Shown piece after piece: positions 42,797 through 51,115 of a DNA stretch of 64,000 nucleotides; within the stretch, counting starts at the first letter, position 1, and each line of letters opens with the position of its first letter. The stretch comes from Stenotrophobium sp050739895. GTDB taxonomy: Bacteria > Pseudomonadota > Gammaproteobacteria > Nevskiales > Nevskiaceae. The DNA lies in assembly GCA_050739895.1 (NCBI GenBank), contig JBOICK010000090.1, forward strand, positions 24,162-88,161. Direction: 5' to 3'. The position numbers were made by a program, and so were the translations under genes. Below the pieces are notes generated by a model, which was given only the letters and a program-made list of their open reading frames with translations, was not told the DNA's origin and ran no database searches.

Positions 42797-44017
42797 TCAA
42801 GACGCTTGTTCCAGCCCAAAATCCTTGTGCAAGGTACGCACCGCCAGTTCCAGGTATTTCTCCTCAATCACCACCGAAACCTTGATCTCGGAAGTGGAAA
42901 TCATGAGGATATTGATGCCTGCATTGGCCAGCGACCTGAACATCTTGCTGGCGATGCCGGCATGCGAGCGCATGCCCACGCCCACCAGCGATACCTTGAC
43001 GATGTCGCTGGCGACACGCACACCCTTGGCGCCGAGCTCGGCAGCGACCTTGTTGGCAATCTCATGCGCACGTTCGGTGTCGTTGCGCTGTACCGTGAAA
43101 GTGAAATCCGTGTTGCCGTCAGCGCTGACGTTCTGCACGATCATGTCGATTTCGATGTTGGCCTCGCCGATAGGGCCGAGAATCGCAGCGGCAATGCCGG
43201 GCCGGTCAGGCACGCCCGCCACCGTGAGCTGGGCCTCGTCCTTCGCAAAGGCAATGCCGGAAATCAGTGCATCTTCCATCGTATTTTCCTCAAGCGTAAT
43301 CAGCGTACCGGGGCCGTCCACGAAGGTGGAGAGCACGCGCAGCGGCACCTTGTATTTCCCGGCGAATTCGACCGAGCGGATCTGCAAAACCTTTGAGCCA
43401 AGGCTGGCCATCTCGAGCATTTCCTCGAATGTAATCTTGTCGAGGCGCCGCGCCTTGGGCTCGACGCGCGGGTCAGTGGTGTAGACGCCATCGACATCGG
43501 TGTAGATCTGGCATTCATCGGCCTTGAGCGCGGCGGCCAGCGCGACGCCGGTGGTATCGGAGCCGCCACGACCGAGCGTGGTCACGCTGTCAGTCTCATC
43601 GACGCCCTGAAATCCCGCGACCACCGGCACAATGCCAGCCTTGCAGTCGGCCAGCAACTTGTCGGAATCGATGCTCTGGATGCGCGCTTTCATGTGCGCG
43701 CTATCGGTATGAATCGCGACCTGGCGACCGGTGTAGGAACGCGCGCGAAGGCCCGCCTTTTCCAGCGCCAGCGCCAGCAGGCCGATGGTGACCTGCTCGC
43801 CGGTGGCGGCGATCTGATCAAACTCGCGCTTGTTGCCGCGCGGGTTGATACTTTTCGCGAGCTTGAGCAGGCGGTCGGTTTCGCCGGACATTGCCGACAC
43901 CACAACCACCACTTGATGCCCCGCCTTGTGGAAGGACGCGACCTTGTTGGCGACATGCTCGATGCGCTCAACCGAGCCCATCGAAGTGCCACCGTATTTT
44001 TGTACGATTAATGCCAT
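42797..44017 (-). CDS. lysC: Aspartate kinase
   Basis: A 406-residue aspartokinase, catalysing the first step of lysine, threonine, methionine and diaminopimelate synthesis. The N-terminal kinase domain begins LIVQKYGGTSMGSVERI and has TLGRGGSDTTGVALAA; FTVQRNDT and GVGMRSHAGI mark the two C-terminal ACT domains for lysine/threonine feedback. The length is that of the monofunctional type. It lies 100 bp downstream of alaS, separated by an inverted repeat pair. Confidence 0.96.
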   Translation of the reverse strand: MALIVQKYGGTSMGSVERIEHVANKVASFHKAGHQVVVVVSAMSGETDRLLKLAKSINPRGNKREFDQIAATGEQVTIGLLALALEKAGLRARSYTGRQVAIHTDSAHMKARIQSIDSDKLLADCKAGIVPVVAGFQGVDETDSVTTLGRGGSDTTGVALAAALKADECQIYTDVDGVYTTDPRVEPKARRLDKITFEEMLEMASLGSKVLQIRSVEFAGKYKVPLRVLSTFVDGPGTLITLEENTMEDALISGIAFAKDEAQLTVAGVPDRPGIAAAILGPIGEANIEIDMIVQNVSADGNTDFTFTVQRNDTERAHEIANKVAAELGAKGVRVASDIVKVSLVGVGMRSHAGIASKMFRSLANAGINILMISTSEIKVSVVIEEKYLELAVRTLHKDFGLEQAS

Positions 44018-44029
44018 TTCATTGTCCTT

Positions 44030-44109
44030 GTCATACCGGCGAAGGCCGGTATCCAGTTTTCAACAGTGAGTCGCCGCCAATTCTGGATTCCGGCCTTCGC
44101 CGGAATGAC
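44030..44109. repeat. Inverted pair of GTCAT(A/T)CCGGC repeats
   Basis: Two near-identical 27-bp arms face each other. GTCATACCGGCGAAGGCCGG begins at 44030, and its mirror ends with CCGGCCTTCGCCGGAATGAC at 44109, separated by 26 bp. Each arm is itself palindromic. This is the kind of dispersed repeat common between proteobacterial genes, and it fills most of the lysC-alaS gap. Confidence 0.8.
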
Positions 44110-44117
44110 GCCTTAAT

Positions 44118-46769
44118 TTAAAGTTTCGCTTCCACCCAGCCAAATACACTCTCCACCGCCTTGGCCAGATTCGACGGCTGCGTGCCGCCGGCCTGCGCCA
44201 TGTCGGGCCGCCCGCCGCCCTTGCCACCGACCTGTGCGGCCACATAGCTGACCAACTCGCCAGCCTTGACCTTGGCCACCAGATCGGAAGTTACGCCGGC
44301 AATCAGGCTGACTTTGTCACCGCTGGCGCTGCCGAGCAGCACGACGCCGGAGCCGAGCTTGTTCTTGAGTTGATCCATCAACGCTCGCAGATCGTTGCCG
44401 CTGACACCGTCAACACTGGCCGACAGGACTTTCACGCCCTTGATCTCGCGGGCCTGGCCGGCCAGATCGCTGCCGGCACTGGACGCCAGCTTGCCCTTGA
44501 GCGCAGCCAACTCTTTTTCCAGTTGCTTGCCGCGGTCCAGCATCTGCTGAATCTTGTCGACAAGATCATCACGACCGCCGCGCACCAGTTCGGCGGCCTG
44601 CCTGAGCTTGCCCTCAGTCTCGCGCACGAACTGCAAAGCGCCTTCGCCGGTGGTGGCCTCGATACGGCGCACTCCGGCAGCAACCCCGCCTTCTGCAAGA
44701 ATCTTGAACAAGCCAATGTCCCCGGTGCGGCTGACGTGCGTACCGCCACACAGTTCTGTGGAGAAGTTCTGTTCGCCCTGGCCCATCGCCAGCACGCGCA
44801 CCTCGTCGCCATACTTTTCGCCGAACAGTGCCATCGCGCCGGACTTGATAGCGTCGTCGTACTTCATCACTTTCGCGGAGACTTCGACGTTGGCCAGCAC
44901 CGCGCGATTGACGCGCGTCTCGATTTCGGCGAGTTCCGCCGTTGTCGCCGGCTGGGTGTGCGAGAAGTCGAAGCGCGTACGCTGTTCGTTGACCAGCGAG
45001 CCCTTCTGCGCGACATGCGCGCCAAGCACATCGCGCAGCGCGCGGTGCAGCAGGTGCGTGGCGGAATGGTTGCGCATGGTCGCGCGACGCAGAGACTCGC
45101 TGACGCTGGCGCGCACTACGTCGCCCAACTTGAGGCTGCCGTTCTTCTGCGTGCCGTGGTGACCAAACACGCTGCCCTTGATCTTCTGCGTGTCGGCGAC
45201 CTCGAAACCACCAATGGTGCCCTTGTCGCCGACCTGACCGCCTCCCTCGGCATAGAACGGCGTGTTGTCGAGCACGACGATGCCGTCGTCGCCCGGATTG
45301 AGCACATCGACCGCCTTGCCGTCGCGGTACAGCGCCAGCACTCTGGCACCGTCGACACTGAGTTTGTCGTAGCCTATGAAGCAGGTGTCGGCACCGTCAT
45401 AAGCGACGCCGCCGGCGCTGCTGAACTTGCTGGCCGCACGCGCACGGTCACGTTGAGCGTCCATCTCGCGCTCATAACCGGCGTCATCAAGCTTGAGATT
45501 GCGTTCGCGCGCGATGTCGGCGGTGAGGTCCAGTGGGAAGCCGTAGGTGTCGTAGAGCTTGAACACCACTTCGCCCGGAATCACCTGCCCCTGCATTTTA
45601 GCGATAGCGTCATCCAGCAGTTTCATGCCCTTGTCGAGCGTTACGGCGAAGTTGTCTTCTTCCTGCCGAATCGCCTTCTCGATCTGCGCGCGCTTCTCGT
45701 TCAATTCGGGGTAGGCGTCGCCCATGATCTCGGCCAGCGGCGCGACCAGCTTGTAGAAAAACGGCTCGTTCAGGCCCAGCTTGTAACCGTGGCGAATCGC
45801 GCGGCGCATGATGCGGCGCAGGACATAGCCGCGTCCTTCGTTCGACGGCAACACGCCATCAGTAATCAGGAAACTGGTTGCGCGGATGTGATCAGCGATG
45901 ACTTTCTGCGAGGCGTTCTCGTAGGGTTTCTGGCCCGCGAGCTTGGCCACCGCCGCGATCAGATGACGGAAAGTATCAATCTGATAATTGTCGTGCTGGC
46001 CCTGCATTAGCGCGCTGATGCGCTCCAGCCCCATGCCGGTGTCGACGCTGGGCGCGGGCAGCGGCGTCAGCGTGCCACTCTTGTCGCGGTCGAACTGCAT
46101 GAACACGATGTTCCAGATTTCGATCCAGCGATCGCCATCTTCATCCGGAGAACCCGGCGGGCCGCCTGCGATACCTTTCTTGCCGTCGGGATCGTGGTCG
46201 TAAAAGATTTCGGTACAGGGGCCGCAGGGGCCGGTGTCGCCCATCGCCCAGAAATTATCCGATTTAGGGAAGGCGCCCGTCCCAGCAGTGCTGGGACTAT
46301 CGCCGATGCGCACGATGCGCTCGGGCGGCATGCCGATTTCCTTGTGCCAGAGATCGTAGGCCTCGTCGTCGGTGTGATACACCGTGACCAGCAGGCGGTT
46401 TTTATCAATGCCCAGCCATTTCGGCGAGGTGATGAAATCCCAGGCGAAATGGATCGCGTCCTTCTTGAAGTAATCGCCGAAGCTGAAATTGCCCAGCATC
46501 TCGAAGAAGGTGTGATGGCGCGCCGTGTAACCAACGTTTTCCAGATCGTTGTGCTTGCCACCGGCGCGCACGCACTTCTGGCTGGATGCGGCACGCACAT
46601 ACGGGCGTTTGTCCTGGCCGGTGAAGACGTCCTTGAACTGCACCATGCCGGCGTTGGTGAACAGCAATGTCGGGTCGTTGCCCGGCACCAGCGGTGACGA
46701 AGGCACAACCGTGTGGCGCTGGCCCTGGAAAAACTCCAGGAACTTGGCGCGGAGTTCGTTGCTGTTCAT
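44118..46769 (-). CDS. alaS: Alanyl-tRNA synthetase
   Basis: An 883-residue AlaRS charging tRNA-Ala. The class II core starts MNSNELRAKFLEFF; motifs include PYVRAASSQKCVRAGGKHND and SNEGRGYVLRRIMRRA. The editing domain has HSATHLLHRALRDVLG and CGGTHVSRTGDIG (zinc ligands). The C-Ala domain ends with GGRPDMAQAGG. ATG 46769 is the family start; the 13 extra codons upstream are not. Dyad element copy E lies 78 bp upstream. Confidence 0.97.
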   Translation of the reverse strand: MNSNELRAKFLEFFQGQRHTVVPSSPLVPGNDPTLLFTNAGMVQFKDVFTGQDKRPYVRAASSQKCVRAGGKHNDLENVGYTARHHTFFEMLGNFSFGDYFKKDAIHFAWDFITSPKWLGIDKNRLLVTVYHTDDEAYDLWHKEIGMPPERIVRIGDSPSTAGTGAFPKSDNFWAMGDTGPCGPCTEIFYDHDPDGKKGIAGGPPGSPDEDGDRWIEIWNIVFMQFDRDKSGTLTPLPAPSVDTGMGLERISALMQGQHDNYQIDTFRHLIAAVAKLAGQKPYENASQKVIADHIRATSFLITDGVLPSNEGRGYVLRRIMRRAIRHGYKLGLNEPFFYKLVAPLAEIMGDAYPELNEKRAQIEKAIRQEEDNFAVTLDKGMKLLDDAIAKMQGQVIPGEVVFKLYDTYGFPLDLTADIARERNLKLDDAGYEREMDAQRDRARAASKFSSAGGVAYDGADTCFIGYDKLSVDGARVLALYRDGKAVDVLNPGDDGIVVLDNTPFYAEGGGQVGDKGTIGGFEVADTQKIKGSVFGHHGTQKNGSLKLGDVVRASVSESLRRATMRNHSATHLLHRALRDVLGAHVAQKGSLVNEQRTRFDFSHTQPATTAELAEIETRVNRAVLANVEVSAKVMKYDDAIKSGAMALFGEKYGDEVRVLAMGQGEQNFSTELCGGTHVSRTGDIGLFKILAEGGVAAGVRRIEATTGEGALQFVRETEGKLRQAAELVRGGRDDLVDKIQQMLDRGKQLEKELAALKGKLASSAGSDLAGQAREIKGVKVLSASVDGVSGNDLRALMDQLKNKLGSGVVLLGSASGDKVSLIAGVTSDLVAKVKAGELVSYVAAQVGGKGGGRPDMAQAGGTQPSNLAKAVESVFGWVEAKL

Positions 46770-46847
46770 GGTGTTTTTGTAGCCCGAAAGGGGCGCTATG
46801 GTAGCCAAGCGCGTGCGTGACGGCTACAGGGAGCGATGAAACGCCCC

Positions 46848-46955
46848 GCCCGCTGTTGTCGTTTACGTCTGCAACGATGTTTTATTAAATACTATTATTA
46901 TAATATTAATATATATTTAATAACAAAATCCCGACCGCCTACTGGCACAGCGGGT
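46848..46955. repeat. 108-bp dyad element, copy E
   Basis: Exactly 108 bp from GCCCGCT (46848-46854) to AGCGGGT (46949-46955). The inner boxes are TGTTTT (46878-46883, one base from the family box) and AATAACA (46919-46925). TTATTAAATA (46882-46891) and TATTTAATAA (46914-46923) form a perfect 10-bp inner inverted repeat. It lies between the alaS start and the H1-like gene terminator. Confidence 0.85.
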
Positions 46956-46983
46956 CAACATTGTTGCCCGCGGGGGCACCAAC

Positions 46984-47013
46984 AAAAAATCCCCCGAGGG
47001 CCTCGGGGGATTT
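46984..47013 (-). terminator. Terminator of the histone H1-like gene
   Basis: AATCCCCCGAGG and CCTCGGGGGATT form a twelve-base stem with a short loop, followed by a T-run on the minus strand. It lies 18 bp beyond the H1-like stop. Confidence 0.85.
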
Positions 47014-47030
47014 GCCTGCCTGGTTCAGAC

Positions 47031-47483
47031 TCAGAACAGGCTGTCTGACGGCGCTGGGGTTGGCAAAATGACGGTTGCTGGCGCCGCCATCGGCGTCGAT
47101 ACCATTGGCATCGCCGGCGCAGCCGCTTGCTTCGCACGCTTTTTCCTTTGCTGCTTTTTGGCCGGAGACTTCTTCGCCGGCGATTTTTTCTTGGGCGCTT
47201 TCTTGACGGAGCCCCGCTTTTTTGCCGGCGACTTTTTGGTCGCGGGCTTTTTCGTCGCGCTTCTTTTTGCTGCGGCTTTTTTTGGCCTGGCTTTTTTCGC
47301 AGCCGCTTTTTTCTTTTTTGCCGGTGCCTTCCTGGAACCCTTTTTTGCAGCAACCTTCTTTTTTGCGGTTGCCTTGGCTGCGGATTTCTTCGCAGCGGGT
47401 TTCTTCTTTACAGCCTTCTTGGCTGAAGATTTCTTGGCGACCTTCTTGGCCGCCTTCTTTGCAGATTTTTTCTTTGTTGCCAT
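47031..47483 (-). CDS. Histone H1-like / AlgP-type Lys-Ala-rich protein
   Basis: A 150-residue, extremely basic protein built from AAKK, PAKK and TKK repeats over residues 1-115, with a non-basic Pro/Ala/Met tail (APAMPMVSTPMAAPATV). Such eukaryotic-H1-like proteins bind DNA non-specifically; AlgP of Pseudomonas is one. Repeat number usually varies between strains. The opposite strand carries a long Phe/Ala-rich open frame caused only by the repeat composition. The promoter region is 154 bp to the divergent aidB-like gene. Confidence 0.88.
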   Translation of the reverse strand: MATKKKSAKKAAKKVAKKSSAKKAVKKKPAAKKSAAKATAKKKVAAKKGSRKAPAKKKKAAAKKARPKKAAAKRSATKKPATKKSPAKKRGSVKKAPKKKSPAKKSPAKKQQRKKRAKQAAAPAMPMVSTPMAAPATVILPTPAPSDSLF

Positions 47484-47637
47484 CTTTCATGCTCCCTGAT
47501 GAAAACATATGAGTGACGACGCTAATCTACTTGCAAATCCGTACCGCATCAAATCCCTGTCCCCAATCAATTTCACAGATCAGCAAAATTAACGCCGCTG
47601 AGCGAAACTATCGGTCTGCTGAAACGGAGCACATCCC

Positions 47638-49338
47638 ATGAGCCGTGCCGAAGCATTCATTACCCACAGCGTCGAAAATCAGGCCACGCCCATAGGTCAC
47701 TACAACGCCTATGCCAGCGACCTCGCGCTGCGCGAAGGCATTGCCCGTGAAGGTGCCGCCTGGGCCGAGGATCATCTTCACGCCTTCGGCATCGTTGCCG
47801 GTGGTGAACTGATGGACCTGGGCTACACCGCCAACGAGAACAAGCCCAGGCTGCGCAGTTTCGATCGCTATGGTCATCGTATCGATGAAGTCGAATTTCA
47901 CCCGAGCTATCACCGCGTGATGCAGCTCGGCATGCAGTACGGCGTGCATGCCTATGCCTGGCGCAACGCCGACAAGACTGGCGCGCACGTCGCCCGCGCG
48001 GCGGTCTCCTATCTGCACAGCCAGGCCGAAGCCGGCACCGGCTGTCCTCTGACCATGACGCACTCGGCGATGCCGGCCCTGCAGCATCAGCCGGAGCTGG
48101 CAAAAGTCTGGGGGCCACTGATTCACTCCTATGAATACGATCCGCGCTCGCTGCCGGCGGTACAGAAAAACGGTTGCACCGTCGGTATGGGCATGACCGA
48201 AAAACAGGGCGGCTCTGACGTACGCGCCAACACCACGCGGGCCTATGTGCAGCCGGACGGCAGTTACGAAATCGTCGGCCACAAATGGTTTTTCTCAGCG
48301 CCGATGTGCGACGCCTGGCTGGTGCTGGCCTATGTCGATCGCACCGGACAGGATGTCCAAGTGCCGCGAGGCGGCAGGGATGCCGCGTTCCGAGCGGCCG
48401 GCATCACCTGTTTCCTGATGCCGCGCATCCTCGCCGACGGCAGCCACAACGCGATCCGCATCCAGCGCCTCAAGGACAAGCTCGGCGACTGGAGCAATGC
48501 CTCCAGCGAAGTCGAGTTCCAGGGCGCCTGGGCGCTGCGTGTCGGCGCGGAAGGCCGCGGCGTCGCGACGATTCTGGAAATGGTCGCGCTGACCCGACTC
48601 GATTGCATGATCGGCTCGTCCGCGCTGATGCGTCAGGCGACGGTGCAGGCGCTGCACCATGCCGCAACCCGCAAGGCTTTCGGCAAGCACCTGATCGAGC
48701 AGCCGCTGATGCGCAACGTGCTGGCCGACCTGGCGCTGGAAAGCGAGGCCGCGCTCGCGCTGACCCTGCGCATCGCGCGCGCAGTCGACTCCAGTGGACA
48801 CAGCAGCAGCGAAGCGGCACTGGCGCGCATCGCCACCGCCATCGGCAAATACTGGATCTGCAAGCGCTGCCCGCCACTGGTCAACGAGGCGCAGGAATGC
48901 CTCGGCGGCGCCGGCTACGTCGAAGAAAGCAACCTGCCGCGCCTGTATCGCCAGGCGCCGCTCAACTCGATCTGGGAAGGCAGCGGCAACATCCAGTGCC
49001 TCGACGTGCTGCGCGCGCTGAACAAGGAGCCGGAGACGCGTGAAGCCTTCTTCGGTGAACTGCTGGCGGCACGTGGCGAGCATGCGGACTTTGACCGTGA
49101 GATTCGCTCGCTGACGCAGGCGTTTGACGATGTCGCCACACTGGAAACGCGCTCACGCAGCATCGTCGAGCGTATGGCGCTGGCCTTGCAGGCCTCCATC
49201 CTGCTACGTGCCGGGAATCCTGCTGTCGCCGGCAGCTTCTGTGCAACGCGCCTCGGCGGCCAGCATGGATTCAATTTTGGGACCCTGCCTGCCGATGCGC
49301 CCCTGGAAACGCTGATCGCCCGCGCATCACTGCAATAA
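47638..49338 (+). CDS. Acyl-CoA dehydrogenase family protein, AidB-like
   Basis: A 566-residue flavoprotein. The N-terminal THSVENQATPIGHYNAYASD and the extended N-terminal domain fit AidB rather than simple acyl-CoA dehydrogenases. FAD-domain motifs are GMGMTEKQGGSDVRANTT, KWFFSAPMCDAWLVLA and WEGSGNIQCLDVLRAL; the latter W-E-G-(S/T)-x-x-I-x is conserved. AidB is linked to the adaptive response to alkylating agents; another acyl-CoA substrate is possible. ATG 47638 has GGAG upstream. It is followed by prmA ten bases later. Confidence 0.85.
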   Translation: MSRAEAFITHSVENQATPIGHYNAYASDLALREGIAREGAAWAEDHLHAFGIVAGGELMDLGYTANENKPRLRSFDRYGHRIDEVEFHPSYHRVMQLGMQYGVHAYAWRNADKTGAHVARAAVSYLHSQAEAGTGCPLTMTHSAMPALQHQPELAKVWGPLIHSYEYDPRSLPAVQKNGCTVGMGMTEKQGGSDVRANTTRAYVQPDGSYEIVGHKWFFSAPMCDAWLVLAYVDRTGQDVQVPRGGRDAAFRAAGITCFLMPRILADGSHNAIRIQRLKDKLGDWSNASSEVEFQGAWALRVGAEGRGVATILEMVALTRLDCMIGSSALMRQATVQALHHAATRKAFGKHLIEQPLMRNVLADLALESEAALALTLRIARAVDSSGHSSSEAALARIATAIGKYWICKRCPPLVNEAQECLGGAGYVEESNLPRLYRQAPLNSIWEGSGNIQCLDVLRALNKEPETREAFFGELLAARGEHADFDREIRSLTQAFDDVATLETRSRSIVERMALALQASILLRAGNPAVAGSFCATRLGGQHGFNFGTLPADAPLETLIARASLQ

Positions 49339-49348
49339 AGGAATACCG

Positions 49349-50680
49349 ATGGCTTGGCTACAGTTGCGCATCAACAGCGCACATCCTGAATTCACCGAAG
49401 AAGTCCTGCTCGCACAGGGCGCGGTGGCGGTCAGCTTCGTCGACGCCGAAGACCGGCCGGTGCTGGAGCCGGCGCCCGGCGAAACGCCGCTGTGGGACAA
49501 AACCGTCACGCTCGGCCTGTTCAATGAGGACGCCGATCTGGTGCCGGTCGGCGCAGCACTGCGCGAACTGCTGCCCGACGGCGCACAGCTCACGCTGACC
49601 CCCGAATTGATCGAGGATCGGGACTGGGTTCGAGCCTGGCTGGAGCACTGGCAGCCGTTGAAATTCGGCGAGCACCTGTGGGTGACGCCCAACGAGAAAA
49701 TCGGCGAGATCAAGGATCCCGATGCGGTGATTCTGCGGCTCGACCCGGGTCTGGCCTTCGGCACCGGCACGCATCCGACCACCGCGCTGTGCCTCGACTG
49801 GCTGGCGCGGCAGGACCTCGCCGGCAAGACCGTTCTCGACTATGGTTGCGGCTCCGGCATCCTCGCCATCGCCGCACTCAAGCTCGGTGCGGCCAGGGCC
49901 ATCTGCGTGGATATCGATCCGCAGGCGCTGACCGCCACTCAGGACAACGCGCACGCCAACGGTGTCGAGGCGCGGATCAAGACCCTGCCGCCTGAGGATT
50001 TCATTCCTTACCCTGCGGACTTCGTCATCGCCAACATCCTCGCGCACCCGCTGATCGACCTCGCGCCGCTGCTCGCCGCCAGCATCCGCAGCGGTGGCAA
50101 GCTCGTGCTGGCCGGGTTGCTACAGCGCCAGCAGCAGGACGTGCGCGCTGCCTACGCGCCGTGGTTCGGCTTCGAGCCCGATGCCGTCCGCGACGGCTGG
50201 ACGCGCATCGCCGGCATCTGCCGCCTGCCGGCCATCATCAATTTCCTGCGCATCTCGGAAACCCTGGGCACCGCCGGCCAGCCGCAGGCGGAGCATTTCC
50301 AGCAACTGGCGCAGGACGGCTACGGACACGTCATCAATCTCGCCGTTGCCAGCTCGCCGACTTTTCTGACGGATGAATCGCAACTCTGCGCGCAGAATGG
50401 CTTGTCGTACATTCACCTGCCGGTGCAGTGGAAAAATCCCACACGCAAAAACCTCGATGATTTTTTCGCGCTGATGGCGCAGGCCGGTGAACGCAGGACA
50501 TTTGTACATTGCGCCATGAACAAGCGCGTTTCCGTCTTCGTGTTTCTCCATCGCGTCATGGTCTTGGGTGAAAGCGTGGAAGCGGCCTCGCAAGATCTGC
50601 ATCGCGTCTGGCAGCCCGACCCGGTGTGGGCGGGGTTCATCCGGAGAATGCTCGACCGCCACACAGCGGAAAAAGCCTGA
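49349..50680 (+). CDS. prmA: Ribosomal protein L11 methyltransferase PrmA fused to tyrosine-phosphatase-like domain
   Basis: Residues 1 to about 293 are PrmA, which trimethylates ribosomal protein L11. They include LDPGLAFGTGTHPTTALCL, VLDYGCGSGILAIAAL (SAM site) and VIANILAHPLIDLAP. Without a stop the chain continues for about 150 residues as a protein-tyrosine-phosphatase-like domain: NFLRISETLGTAGQPQAEHF, VINLAVAS and FVHCAMNKRVSVFVF (a C-x4-R loop), then VWQPDPVWAGFIRRML. The normal PrmA ends near the junction, so this is a true fusion or loss of a stop codon. ATG 49349 has AAAGGA upstream. Confidence 0.87.
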   Translation: MAWLQLRINSAHPEFTEEVLLAQGAVAVSFVDAEDRPVLEPAPGETPLWDKTVTLGLFNEDADLVPVGAALRELLPDGAQLTLTPELIEDRDWVRAWLEHWQPLKFGEHLWVTPNEKIGEIKDPDAVILRLDPGLAFGTGTHPTTALCLDWLARQDLAGKTVLDYGCGSGILAIAALKLGAARAICVDIDPQALTATQDNAHANGVEARIKTLPPEDFIPYPADFVIANILAHPLIDLAPLLAASIRSGGKLVLAGLLQRQQQDVRAAYAPWFGFEPDAVRDGWTRIAGICRLPAIINFLRISETLGTAGQPQAEHFQQLAQDGYGHVINLAVASSPTFLTDESQLCAQNGLSYIHLPVQWKNPTRKNLDDFFALMAQAGERRTFVHCAMNKRVSVFVFLHRVMVLGESVEAASQDLHRVWQPDPVWAGFIRRMLDRHTAEKA

Positions 50681-50783
50681 GCGATTTTTACGCTTTATGC
50701 GCGGGCAGGCTTGCGAGTATGATTGCCGCCCGTCAGCTTGCGGCTCCACGGGAAATGTCATCGGAGCCTGAGGATCAACTCGC

Positions 50784-51047
50784 ATGTCCACACCCAAGGC
50801 CTTTGAGATCAAACCGCTCAGTCACTGTGTCACCGAGTGTCTGGATGATTTTTTCGAGACGCTCAACGGTCATGCGCCGCGGGACTTGTACGACACCATC
50901 CTCGCGCAGGTCGAACCGCCACTGCTGAAGGCAACGCTGGTCTACTGCGAAGGCAACCAGTCGCGCGCCGCCGACATCCTCGGCCTCAACCGCGCCACGC
51001 TGCGCAAGAAACTCAAGCAGTACAAAATCAAGGCGCTGAATTCCTGA
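50784..51047 (+). CDS. fis: Fis family DNA-binding protein
   Basis: An 87-residue nucleoid protein. The C-terminal HTH is NQSRAADILGLNRATLRKKLKQY, essentially the Fis consensus, and LYDTILAQVEPPLLKATL is the dimer helix region. Fis bends DNA at rRNA promoters and recombination sites. The order prmA-fis-purH is common in gamma- and betaproteobacteria. GAGGAT precedes the ATG. Confidence 0.93.
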   Translation: MSTPKAFEIKPLSHCVTECLDDFFETLNGHAPRDLYDTILAQVEPPLLKATLVYCEGNQSRAADILGLNRATLRKKLKQYKIKALNS

Positions 51048-51073
51048 AGTCCACCTGAAACCCGTTGAATCCC

Positions 51074-51093
51074 ATGCCCGCCGATGCGGGCAT
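51074..51093. promoter_or_regulatory. Perfect hairpin between fis and purH
   Basis: ATGCCCGC-CGAT-GCGGGCAT, an eight-base stem with four-base loop, followed by GAACATTTTT. It is either a weak terminator of fis or a leader hairpin of purH, whose likely start lies 23 bases on. Confidence 0.5.
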
Positions 51094-51115
51094 GAACATT
51101 TTTGAGAGCCTGTCG

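Noticed and set aside
44030..44109. CRISPR array
   Set aside because: There are only two inverted arms, with no regularly spaced direct repeats; no cas genes occur anywhere in the window.
47068..47499. Phe-rich hydrophobic frame opposite the H1-like gene
   Set aside because: It is created by complementing AAG/AAA lysine codons; it has no ribosome site and no membrane-protein organisation.
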